NCBI GenBank assembly: GCA_002245135.1
Contig: NGBS01000313.1
Location: forward strand, 61,488 to 125,487
Origin: Proteromonas lacertae
Lineage: Eukaryota > Sar > Bigyra > Opalinata > Proteromonadidae
Direction: 5' to 3'
DNA: 64,000 nucleotides
Shown here: in pieces, positions 48,928 to 59,420 of the stretch
Numbering within the stretch: the stretch's first letter is position 1
Layout: each line of letters begins with the position of its first letter
Notes under the pieces: model-generated
The model's database searches: none
What the model was told of the DNA's origin: nothing
The model's input: only the letters and a program-made list of their open reading frames with translations
Program-made: the position numbers and the translations under genes

Positions 48928-50448
48928 TTAACATGAATTGTGTAAAGAATTATAATAATTATTTAACTGCTCAACAAATCCATTATTTGGATTTATAATT
49001 GATCTGTTCTTATGAACAAAAGAAAAAGATGTTTCATAATCCCAATTATACTCTTTCATACAATAAGCAATTACAATTGATGCAGATCTACTTACTCCGT
49101 ACTATTAAATAACAAATTGAGATTTACTATTATACTTGGCAATGAACTAATATATTATATCCACTCTTTCTGGCTGTTTCAATATACTCTAAACATTCAT
49201 TAAGTGATGGTAAAATATCTTGTTTTGGATCATCATATAACTCCACTGATTTATATTTAATAAAATCAGTAAATGTTGTAGTTTTGGCTTCTTTAGCTAC
49301 ATTTAAAATAAACCCAATATTATTGTTAATTAATTCTACTCTATTATTAGCATTCCATTGACTTCCTAAATACAAAAATGACAAAATCTAATAACAAGAA
49401 ACAGAAATAAAATACTTTAGATGGTGGTTCTAGCTGACAAACACAATTCACAACTTGTTCATTGATAAACTGTCTAAAACTCTTTAAATTTCTTTTTAGT
49501 TTCTTTTCTAACTCATTTCTTATCTATTATAATAATAATATTATTAAAAATATACAGCAAATGATGTTACTTTTTCTATTTCTGTATCATTCATTTTTCT
49601 AATTATTAAATTAATATAATCTATCAATTCATCTTCAAATGTACGTTCATATGTAGGTATGACTCTTTTAATTGGTTTTCTACTTTCCAAATCACTAATC
49701 CATTGAGAATAATTAAAAGTTGGTGAAGTTATTGGATCAGAATTATGAATCAATTTCAGTAGTATTGTATGTAATTCCCATGTGTCTGATAGTGATTTTA
49801 ATTTGATGATTATTTTATCATTACATGAATCATCAACTGCTGATGATTGTATGAGACTTATTTTTGTTCCTGACATTTCGATTGAAAAATCATTACACAG
49901 AGTAATATAATGTAAAATATTCATTTTTACTATTATACATTAAACTATTATAATAAATATACAATGATCTACAGTTACAAATAAGAGAAAATTGTATGGC
50001 TGTGACTTTTTTGATATTATCATTATTTCACAAGGTGAATATAATTCATTTGAAGTGTTTTCAGTAATATCAGCACTATTAATTGAACAAATATATTTAC
50101 ATATTTCATCTTGATTTAAAAAACGATTAATCCAATCAGCTACTTCATATACTTCTTCACAATATGTTGTAAGATTAACAAATTTTATATTATCTTCTAA
50201 TATTGTTGTAGATATATACTATTATCACAATAATTTTAACAAAATACTGTTGGAGTACCTGGAGTTACTAATTTAGCTTCTTCTTTAGCTTTATGACCAA
50301 GAAATTTCAAAAATTGAATTACTGGACTATTCTGATTTGTTTTTGATTTTTCTTTGAGTTTTTCTGCTAAATTACCAGCAACAAAGGAATGATCAAATGC
50401 AAAATCTAAAGAACCTACTCTATCATGAAACTTTGATCCAAAACTCAT
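48928..50448 (-). CDS. SSH: Slingshot-like dual-specificity phosphatase
   Basis: Several exons with 28-47 bp introns join in frame from MSFGSKFHDRVGSLDFAFDH to NYYNSLHNSC. The N-terminal region (LVTPGTPT, then about 200 residues with DTWELHTILLKLIH and FEDELIDYINLIIRKM) resembles the Slingshot N-terminal domain; IRNELEKKLKRNLKSFRQFI fits the DEK-C-like segment before the catalytic core. The core reads FLYLGSQWNANNRVELINNN, IGFILNVAKEAK, then active-site loop HCQYGVSRSAS (Cys and Arg present, Asp general acid plausible in ELYDDPKQD), AYCMKEYNWD and NGFVEQLNNYY. These match Slingshot (FLYLGSEWNASN, HCKMGVSRSASTVIAYAMKEYGW). Slingshot dephosphorylates cofilin and activates actin severing. Convergent with the receptor gene, 55 bp apart. 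Confidence 0.87.
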
Positions 50449-50580
50449 TTTTTAGATTTTTAAATTCATAAAACAATTGAGGATTAGTTAAAAAAATAAT
50501 TTTGAAAATCAAGCTGAAGTTTGAGAAAATTATGTCATTCCCTATACAAAACAAAAACAATAATATATCATTATTCTTGA

Positions 50581-51176
50581 TTAATATATTGGATAACCTT
50601 GAGGTGGAGAAACATAATACTGTTGCTGTTGAGGAGGAAGGAGGAGGTTGAGTTCCATAATACTGAGGTTGTTGTTGTTGTTGTTGGTTTGGATCAGCAT
50701 AATAAGGTTGTTGAGGAGGAGGTTGAGAAGGAACATAATAGACTATCGGTGTATTAGCAGAATTGCCTTGTTGATAAACAGGTTGATCTGTTTGAGGTAT
50801 TGGATATCCTTGTGGTGGATATGCTTGTGGTTGTGGATAACTTTGAGGATATTGACCTTCCATTTCCACTTCAACATTCTCTTCTCCATTATTGCTATTA
50901 ATTCTACTTGGTTTTCTATACACTACGAAATAAACAACTGTGCAAGAACAAATACAACAGCAAATTATAATTATTAGTACTACAATAACAACAATCACTC
51001 CTAAAGCCAATGCTGAACTATCATCAATATCAGTTGAGTTATATGGAGGACTATATGATTGAACAAGTGGATTTGTAATATATTCAGCAGTTAAAACATT
51101 ATAACTTTTAGATGTTTCATCTATTCTATCATAATAATCACCTGTTATTACAAGATTAAACAACTATTCACATTAT

Positions 51177-51224
<48 letters not shown>

Positions 51225-53704
51225 TATATATACTTGTTCTTTTGATAATTCATAACATGTTACTTCAATTGTCAATTCTACTCTGATCACCCTTTATAAA
51301 GTCTTGGAGGAATTGTTATTACTTCAACGTTATTGTAACGATCTGGATACACTAAACCATTTGGATATATTATTGTGTCGTTTATTTCCACTGTTAAATC
51401 CAAGTCATTCAATACAAAGCTTCTTGAAGTCTTCTTCACTGGTGGATCATTCCACACTAATGTCACTTTGAACTTTTGCTTTGGATTATAATATACAGTT
51501 TTAGTGTATTTATCTCTTTTAGTATAGAATCTATTATTATCTTTTATCAATTCTAATCGAAAGTGAGGATTATCTGCAAAATACAAAACCTTATCTAAAG
51601 AAGCAATTCCAAATCCTTGTTTATGATTTGGCCATTCTTTGAATGTAACTTTTGCTCCTTGTTTTGTATAATATCCTTTTGCATTTTCACCACTATGAAT
51701 TAACATTGCTTTTACTAATGAAGAGGTTGGAGTAAACCCATTTCCTGATACTTTTGTTCCTGTTGGATAATATCCTTCCTGTAAATACTGTTCAATAATT
51801 GCAACAGCAGAAGCACCTAATGGAGTAGCCATTGATGTACCAGATTTAGTAACTACACAACAACTATTATAATCAACTGGATTATTTTGTGAAGCAGCAG
51901 AAGACCAAATTTCATCTCCCATGAATGAAATATCTGGTTTTATTCTATCATCATTAGTAGGTCCTTGAGATGAAAAATATGTTATATAATATTTTGTACT
52001 ACATTATAAATGATAAAACATAAATATACTCTCTTGTGGTTGCATAGTATTGATGACTTGCTCCAACAGTAATTATATTTTTTCCTTGTGCTTGAGAGTC
52101 TATAGATATACCTCTAGGAAGAAATTAGATTAAAAAAATACGATAATTCACCTTCATTACCTGCAGCAAACAAAATGACCATATGCGGATTATTATATGC
52201 ATATTCATCTATACTATATGTTTCCATGCTATATTTGTAATATTCAGCTCCCCAACTGTTACTAGATATAATACTGCCATAATCCTTCATTCTATCAAAG
52301 TATTTTGATAAATCTTCTGGAACTGTCAATCCATCATCTTTCACTTGTATATCAATAAATGCAATTTTACTATCTTTAGCTAAAGAGTAAATAATGTAAT
52401 AAAAGAAAATATGATTGAATTAATATATTGAAAAATGATATATTCGCTTCACTATCTTCATTTTGTAATGCACCAGCAGCTATTCCACAAACATGTGTTC
52501 CATGTCCGTCTCTACAAATATAAACAATATATATATGAATTTATTATTATACTTTATATCACTTTTATCACCCCATGTACTTTCATATCCTTGTACTTTT
52601 CTATGATTTGACAGTTTAGTGTTATATTGTATTGATGCTGTTGTATCTCTAAATAAACAGTGAGACGTATCTAAACCAGTATCACCTATTCCAATTACTA
52701 TATTCTTTCCAGTTAACTTATTTCCTAAATACTTTACACCAGTACTAAAGCTCTCTGTATATCTGAAATGATTATAGGCTTGATTAGCTATACAAAACAA
52801 TAAAATAAAAAATATATTAATAGATACATTTCACTCCACATATTTTACTATTATTGTGTGAAGATCTTAGTGTATTATGTTTTATCTTCAATTTTGGATC
52901 TATTGATTCAATCATTGGTTCTAATAGTATGTAACTTAATACTTCATCTTCATTTTCATCGTTTATTGATAACCTAATATAAGTATCAGAAGTATAATAT
53001 TCAGAGAGAGATGAGTGCAATATTCGATAGTTAACAGAGTTAAGATTTCTCTTTAATAATTTATTTTCTCTTACCTTTTTGAAAGTATTTCTGTTGTTTT
53101 TCATCAATTTTAGTATGTTTTCATAATTAATAACTGATTTGTCTTTTTCACTTTTGACCTTTTTTGTCTTATAAAGCTTGGATGATTGTAGCTCATCAAC
53201 ATAGAAATCTACTCCATTCATTATCATATTCTTTTCTTCCTTGTTAGAATTATCTCGAAATTTAATAACATATTCATCAGATATTTTATCTAATGTCAAT
53301 AGCTTTATAAGTAAGCTCAACTCTTCATACTCGAAACTACAACTTGGATGATTTGTAAAATAGTCTTTTATCTTATTTTCATATGTATAAAAAATCATAG
53401 CACTTCCTTTATCACCTTTTATAAATTCTCTTCTTCCCAGTTCCTTTTCAAGATCTTCATTCAACACACAATCTGTTTTTACAACATACTCTTTGGGATC
53501 ACTTGTAATATTGTAAAATGATTCATAATACTATATCAGAATAAATAAATAGTAAATGATTGAATGTAATACTCTATAAAATAATTTAGTATTCTCCTCA
53601 TTTATATTGATATAATCAATGTAGAATGGTTTTGCATCTGAAAAATGCACTAAAGCGATAGAGCAAATGAATAACAGAAATAGTTTTTTCATAATTGTTT
53701 TCAT
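50581..53704 (-). CDS. Membrane-anchored subtilisin-like (S8) protease 1, with two frame breaks
   Basis: The first exon encodes signal peptide MKTIMKKLFLLFICSIALVH. A propeptide-like region precedes the catalytic domain: Asp in VIGIGDTGLDTSHCLF, His in DGHGTHVCGIAAGA, oxyanion Asn in VILFAAGNEG, Ser in SGTSMATPLGASAV. A beta-sandwich P-domain-like region (VTLVWNDPPVKKTSRSFVLN) follows, then a transmembrane helix (LGVIVVIVVLIIIICCCICS) and a Tyr/Pro/Gln-rich cytosolic tail. GDTGLDxxHCxF is the form seen in Dictyostelium Tag-type and related protozoan or fungal S8 enzymes. The frame shifts by one base in a GGG run near 51290 and again in the tail near 50630, where the other frame ends naturally in YYVSPPQGYPIY at 50581. 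Intact enough that assembly indels are plausible. An intron holds a long AT repeat. Confidence 0.8.
51183..51222. repeat. AT dinucleotide microsatellite in an S8 protease intron
   Basis: About 40 bp of uninterrupted AT inside an intron of the first protease gene, much longer than the usual intron here. Likely length-variable. Confidence 0.9.
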
Positions 53705-53757
53705 ACACCTAAAACGATCAAAAGATGTTAATTAAATAAATATGAATTTTGATATAT

Positions 53758-56502
53758 TTAAGGAGTAGGAACATTTATTTCTTCTGGAGATATTCTGTGA
53801 TGATGTATTTCTTTCATTCTACAACGACATATACAATAACAACAAGCTAGTATCAAAAATAGAACAGCTACGCAAGCAGCTGATATTAATACTATATAAA
53901 CAGGCTTCATTGTAGTTGATTCTGTAATACCACCATTCTCACTATCTGACTTCTTTGATGTTGGATTTACAATATATTGAGGGTTTTGACAAACAAGATC
54001 TACCTTCTTACCTGTAAAAGGATCAACAGAAATAATAGGTAATGGAAGAAGATTATATTCTTTAATTGGATCATTTTCATTATCATAGAATATACCAGTA
54101 ATAACAAGTGAATAATTCTGTGAAGAGGTTGAAATACTATCAGCACTAATGATTATTTCAGCAGCAAAATTTGATATAGTGTCATTACTATAATAGCATG
54201 GAGGAATAGTAACAACTTGAACATTATTAGTATTATCTTCTTGTGATAGACTATTTGGATGGATTATTGTGTTATTCACTTTTACTTTTAAGTGTAAATG
54301 ATTTAATAAATAGGATGTTGCTCTATAATCAACTGGTGGATCATTCCATACTAAAGTAACTTTGAATTGCTGTGTAACTTAAAAAAACATTAAGAAATAC
54401 AATGACATTTATAAAAATATAAAAGAAAAGATATGTTAAAGTAATATTTGTATGAATGAATCTCATTTGAAGAAATACTTTCTTCTTCTAATAATGATAA
54501 TCGAAAGTGAGGATTATCTGCAAAATATAAGATTCTATCTAAGGAAGCAATTCCAAACCCTTGACGATTGTTTGGCCATTTATCAAACAAATTCTTAGAT
54601 TCTTGTCTTGAATAATATCCTTTTGCATTTTCACCACTATGAATTAACATTGCCTTTACTAATGAAGAGGTTGGAGTAAACCCATTTCCTGATACTTTTG
54701 TTCCTGTTGGATAATATCCTTCCTGTAAATACTGTTCAATAATTGCAACAGCAGAAGCACCTAATGGAGTAGCCATTGATGTACCAGAGAGTTGAAAGTA
54801 AGAGCAATGCTCATAATTATCATTCTCTATTGCTTGTGATGAATATATACTTCTTCCCATTACAACTATATCAGGTTTGATTCGATTATCATTAGTTGGA
54901 CCTAGTGAAGAGAAATATGAAATATAATATCTCGAACTATTCAGTATATACATAATAGTAATAATAGAATATATATACTCATCTGTTTCATCTTCATTAA
55001 AATCAGGTCTATTATTTGAACCAACAGAAATCCCATTTTTGAATTGAGCTTCTGAAGTTATTGTTGGATATCTAAATAATAATAACAATTATATTATACG
55101 GATAATAACCATAGTTATTAGCAGCTATAAGTGCAACATGAGTAGGATTTGCATATAAGAATCTATCAAGATTATAAGATTCTATTGTATATTTATATTC
55201 ATCAGTTCCCCAACTCATACTTGAAACAATACATCCATCATCCATTAATAATTTTAAATATTCTTCGCCAATGTCAATTGGTGTATATATATTTACACCA
55301 CCTTCTCCTAAATCCCAAAATAATATTTTACTATCATATGCTAAAGATTAAAATAAATGTTAAAAATGAACTAAATAACAAACAATAACTATAGGAGGGA
55401 AAAATGATATTTTTGAACTATCGTCAGTTATACTATATCCTGAAGCAATACCACAAACATGTGTACCATGTCCATTACTATATACAATACAATACAAATA
55501 CATACTTTGTATCTGTACTATCAACATAAATGAAATACTCAACTACTTTCCTATGATTCATGTTTATATTATTATAAACAATATTATTGTTTTTATCATA
55601 AAACATACAATGATATATATCTAAGCCACTATCTCCAATTCCTAATAGTATATTTTTACCTGATAATTGGTGTTTCCAAGCTATTTCTTCACCTGTACTT
55701 AGACTTTGTAAATATTTTATATGACTAAAATCATCACTCTTTAATTGTCTACAGGAACTTGTGTGATTATTGCATGAATATTCTTCTTGAATAATTGGAA
55801 TAATTCTCTTTTTATGATTAATATAAACACTATCAATTTCATTTCGAGTGAGTAAATAACTTAAGATTTCATTCACTGATTCTGGCTCTATATACACTCT
55901 AAAACAAATTAAATAAATAAACAATAATACAGAATATGTTTCAATGAAGATGATTTTGGCTTTAAAATACGAAATGAATTGAATTTTAATCGTCTCTTTA
56001 ATGATTGTTTATGTGATTTGTCTTTTATCTTTTTTCTTATACTCTTTGTGTCTTTCATAAGCTTAATTATCCTTTCATTGTCAATTACGTCGTCTAATAC
56101 TTTTGTTTCCTTCATCTTTGTTTTATATGGTGATATTATGCTATTTACTTCATTCAAGTAATCTTCAACTTCATTCAATAGATGTATTAACTGATCTTCA
56201 CTTTTGAGGTGGTTTTCTCTAAATTTTATTATATATTCATTATTTGTTGAATTTTTATTCTTAATAAAAATCAATTTCATAATTACACTCATTTCTTCAT
56301 ATTCTAGAGTGCAATCTTTATATTCAGAAAAACAATTCTTTATTTCACTTTCATTAGCATATATAATCATAGCTGTCTCATTAACACCTGATATAAACAC
56401 ACTTTTACCAAACCATCCTTCAAAATCTACTCCTGAACTACAATTTGTCTTAATAACATATTCTTTTGGATCATTTTCAAATCTTCTAAATGATTGGTGG
56501 TA
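53758..56502 (-). CDS. Membrane-anchored subtilisin-like protease 2, first exon missing
   Basis: Closely related tandem copy. The first recognisable exon starts at 56502 after an acceptor (TTTTATAG) with YHQSFRRFENDPKEYVIKTN, matching exon 2 of copy 1 (YYESFYNITSDPKEYVVKTD). No signal-peptide exon is found upstream; the next bases hold a candidate RNA gene and then the mobile element. Catalytic Asp GIGDSGLDIYHCMF, His NGHGTHVCGIASG, Asn ALIAANNYG and Ser LSGTSMATPLGASAV are present. The C-terminus has a helix (PVYIVLISAACVAVLFLILA) followed by CCYCICRC, probably palmitoylated, and a short tail. About 176 bp around the Ser motif (54610-54790) differ from copy 1 at only one base. Without exon 1 it probably cannot be secreted, so it may be non-functional despite an otherwise open frame. 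Confidence 0.78.
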
Positions 56503-56539
56503 CTATAAAATATATGTATAACCGTAAGAATATCACTGT

Positions 56540-56630
56540 ATGTGGGTAAACCGTACCAGACTATTCTTAGGTGCCTTCTACAGATAAGAATAAGCGATTT
56601 GAGTGTGAATTAGTTTTTGGTACGGGTTAT
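56540..56630 (-). ncRNA. Candidate structured small RNA under a U6-type promoter
   Basis: The minus strand carries, 50 bp below the 17-bp U6 upstream motif (56677-56693) and a TATA-like TATATAT (56661-56667), a sequence that folds on itself. TGGTACGG at 56551-56558 pairs with CCGTACCA at 56618-56625, and inside it TAAGAATA at 56562-56569 pairs with TATTCTTA at 56585-56592. The predicted start, placed by analogy to U6, falls at the outer stem. I recognise no known snRNA, snoRNA, SRP or RNase motif and no long T-run. The 5' and 3' ends are inferred; it could be an unknown host small RNA. Confidence 0.5.
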
Positions 56631-56676
56631 ACTGGAGCAAGCGGTGAATTTTAAATTGTGTATATATTTTAGTGTG

Positions 56677-56693
56677 TGAATAAATTTATGGGT
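56677..56693 (-). promoter_or_regulatory. Second exact copy of the U6 upstream element
   Basis: TGAATAAATTTATGGGT on the plus strand, identical over 17 bp to 10031-10047 and in the same orientation relative to a downstream TATA-like sequence. A chance 17-bp match at this composition is possible but unlikely with matching context. Confidence 0.6.
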
Positions 56694-56750
56694 CAAATTC
56701 TATTTTTATATTTTTAATAGTTTTTAGCGTAGGATAATAGAGAAATAGAT

Positions 56751-56788
56751 AAGTAGCTACCTGTTCTACCCCGGCAGGGTAGCTACTT
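56751..56788. other. GC-rich hairpin with two competing stems
   Basis: AAGTAGCTACC (56751-56761) pairs perfectly with GGTAGCTACTT (56778-56788) across a 16-base loop. Within it CTACCC (56766-56771) can instead pair with GGGTAG (56777-56782) around CGGCA. It stands out from the AT-rich background. It may belong to the mobile element's end, to a second RNA gene, or be a replication or packaging signal; none can be shown. Confidence 0.55.
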
Positions 56789-57142
56789 TATAGAATAAGA
56801 AATGTATTTCTATGTAAGTAAGTAGCGTGTCCTGTGTAGCCTGACTAGGACTTAGTGATTAAATAGTGTGATGGCCAAGCTACAGAATGCGTTCTTACTT
56901 TTTTTTTGGTTATTTTTTTCATTTATCAATTTATTCATGGATTTATATACTGTAGTTAAAAACATTCAAAAGAATTTAAATAGTATCAAAAATATATATT
57001 TAAAGAATTATCTGCAGTATTCTATATTTTTTACTAAATCGAAATTCTGACGAGAAACTGTTGTTATAAACAGAAAAAAGAAACAGTTTTGATTTTCCTG
57101 AAATTTTAGAAAAAACCGTTTTTTATCAAAAAAATATAAAAT

Positions 57143-57622
57143 ATGTGTGCTTCAGTAAACTTTGCTTTCTTTTGTTCATTTAGAAATAATGAAGATTATT
57201 TAGATAAGTGTATATGTGGAACATGTAAGTTTTACTTATATTTTAACCATAATATAAGTGCAGTTTTAGATAGCCCATTACCTAAGGAAGAGATAAAGTC
57301 TTATAATGAATTCTGTGCTATTTGCCATCAAAAGATGTGGACAAAGTATAGTGATAAGAGATATTATATGATGCTTTTCGATATTAAACCATCAGTAAAA
57401 CCAAGAGGATTAAATAGACATTATTTTGCAGTGTTTGATAAGTATATTGAATGGTTAACACTACCTGAAGGAATGGGAAGTGTTCATTTGAAGAAGAATC
57501 CTATGTTGAAACATTATGTAAAGAAGAATTATATATTTGATGATAGTGATGATGATGAGGAAGAAGAAGCACAAGAAGAAGTTAAAGGAAACAATGATCA
57601 AACTACGATAAACATAGTCTAA
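57143..57622 (+). CDS. Element-linked small protein with paired CxxC motifs
   Basis: 159 residues, open throughout. Two cysteine pairs (CICGTC and CAICHQ) suggest a zinc-binding fold; the C-terminus is a run of Asp/Glu. It is the first gene inside the left part of the element, on the strand opposite the capsid genes. No family recognised; a regulatory or nucleic-acid-binding role is only a guess. Confidence 0.55.
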   Translation: MCASVNFAFFCSFRNNEDYLDKCICGTCKFYLYFNHNISAVLDSPLPKEEIKSYNEFCAICHQKMWTKYSDKRYYMMLFDIKPSVKPRGLNRHYFAVFDKYIEWLTLPEGMGSVHLKKNPMLKHYVKKNYIFDDSDDDEEEEAQEEVKGNNDQTTINIV

Positions 57623-57758
57623 ATTTTAAAAACGAATCTTTATCTTAAAATGATTTGGGACAGGGTTTAAAAATATGCGTAATTTAATAAAAATCATATA
57701 ATATAATAAAAATATAATAAATTTTATAATAAACATAATAAAATAATCATAATAAAGA

Positions 57759-58592
57759 TTAAAATGGTTCTGTAACACCTGTATCCATCCACTCTGTTAT
57801 AATAACTTGAGGTGGGAATGCTTGATATGAATATGCATCAAGACCTTTTCGTTCTATATAAAGATTACATTTATTATTATTATTTCTTAATATAGGCCAA
57901 AAACATCCATAATCATTAATTGCAGGTTGTGAAGTTTCATTTATTACACCTTGTATAGGGAAGTATATTCCATTACTACCATCTACAAAGTATGTTTCTA
58001 ATAATTTGTTATAATATTGTTGCAATAAATCTTCTTTACCTGGTTCAGCTTTAATAACATGATTGTCATCTAGATATAATATAAATCCATAACCATCATC
58101 ATGATTTTTTAAAACAAGGCCATTATATATTTTGATTCTCATAAAATGTTCAAACATTTGAATTTTTATAGGTACTTTTACAGTAGATTCATATTGATTG
58201 ATGGAACCATCTTGAAATATATAGAAATTAACTGACCAATATGTATATTCAGTATGCAATAATTTAGGTGATACAGAATTATTAACTATTGTAGTGCTAC
58301 CTCCAGAGCTATTATTTACAACATTATATATTTCTTGACATTTACCATATATAGTATTTGTAGTAGTTTTGATATCATTAACAGGTGTAACTATATTATT
58401 TATTTGAGAGTCAGTATGATTATTAATAGGTTTAACAATAGTATCAGGATCAGTAGGTTGTATATTTATTTTGTCAGCTATATCTTTAGCAAGCTTATCT
58501 GTATCAATATTTATATCTGAAGTATTTCGTTCCCCAATAAACATTTTTTGAATTAATAAACAATAAAATAATAAAATTAATAAAAACATCAA
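57759..58592 (-). CDS. Element protein with N-terminal membrane segment, unknown function
   Basis: 277 residues starting with a hydrophobic stretch (MMFLLILLFYCLLI), then a coiled, Asn/Thr-rich region and a beta-rich C-terminal half with several aromatic residues. Next to the packaging ATPase and in the same direction. It could be a minor virion or membrane protein of the element; no clear homology seen. Confidence 0.5.
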   Translation of the reverse strand: MMFLLILLFYCLLIQKMFIGERNTSDINIDTDKLAKDIADKINIQPTDPDTIVKPINNHTDSQINNIVTPVNDIKTTTNTIYGKCQEIYNVVNNSSGGSTTIVNNSVSPKLLHTEYTYWSVNFYIFQDGSINQYESTVKVPIKIQMFEHFMRIKIYNGLVLKNHDDGYGFILYLDDNHVIKAEPGKEDLLQQYYNKLLETYFVDGSNGIYFPIQGVINETSQPAINDYGCFWPILRNNNNKCNLYIERKGLDAYSYQAFPPQVIITEWMDTGVTEPF

Positions 58593-59383
58593 GAAACTTC
58601 AGAATGATCTTCAATCAAAATATTAAAGTTAGCTCTAAACACTTTTTTAACATTATCAATATATAAGAAGTTATATTGTGGCTTAGTAACAGCTAAATAT
58701 AACTCTTTAAATGTTTCATATTCAGGTATCCATATATTCAATGAGTTATATAAGTCAAACAAATTTCTGTTACTCAATCCATAAAATGTTAAACAATAAT
58801 CTACTTGTGATCTTGCTGAAGGTACTATATCAGTAATATATTGACTACTAATTATAATTTTTGATTTTAAATGTCTATTTTCTTTCATTAATACTGGTAT
58901 GATATTAGCTGTTTTCAACTCTAAACTAAGATCATCAAATATTATAATATGTTCTGCATACTCATAATTATCTTTGTTTGTATCATCAATTGATTTCATT
59001 AACTTCTCTACTAAATTATCTCCTGAGTAAGGATCATATAAAGAATCGTTTTCATCATAACTAATTTCATTATAATCTAACAACTCTTTAATTGAATCAT
59101 ATATTCTATCTTGTTTGATTGTACCTACGAAAAAATGTACATGTTGTTTTTTCTTATATTTTGGATCTATAATATGTCTTAATATATTGTATATCAAAGT
59201 GGTTTTCCCACTGTTCTTACGTGCCACAATAAAAATATTACAGAAAGGCTCGTTAAAGTAATCATAACCCAGAATTTTCTTAGGATCAAATGACTCACCA
59301 CCATCAACAGGTTCAATTTGTATGTTATTTATTTTTTCAAATTTAAACATAGTACGTGTATTTATTATGTAGTGAGAAATCAA
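58589..59383 (-). CDS. A32/FtsK-type genome-packaging ATPase of the element
   Basis: 264 residues. Walker A ARKNSGKTTLIYNIL near the N-terminus, Walker B HIIIFDDLSLE, then SSQYITDIVPSARSQVDYCL, the arrangement of the poxvirus A32-like packaging ATPases carried by Polintons. Start of the next gene overlaps its end by a few bases. In this family the ATPase pumps DNA into the capsid. Confidence 0.85.
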   Translation of the reverse strand: MISHYIINTRTMFKFEKINNIQIEPVDGGESFDPKKILGYDYFNEPFCNIFIVARKNSGKTTLIYNILRHIIDPKYKKKQHVHFFVGTIKQDRIYDSIKELLDYNEISYDENDSLYDPYSGDNLVEKLMKSIDDTNKDNYEYAEHIIIFDDLSLELKTANIIPVLMKENRHLKSKIIISSQYITDIVPSARSQVDYCLTFYGLSNRNLFDLYNSLNIWIPEYETFKELYLAVTKPQYNFLYIDNVKKVFRANFNILIEDHSEVS

Positions 59384-59420
59384 AAAATAAAAATAGAAGT
59401 CAATAATAAAGTATTATTAC

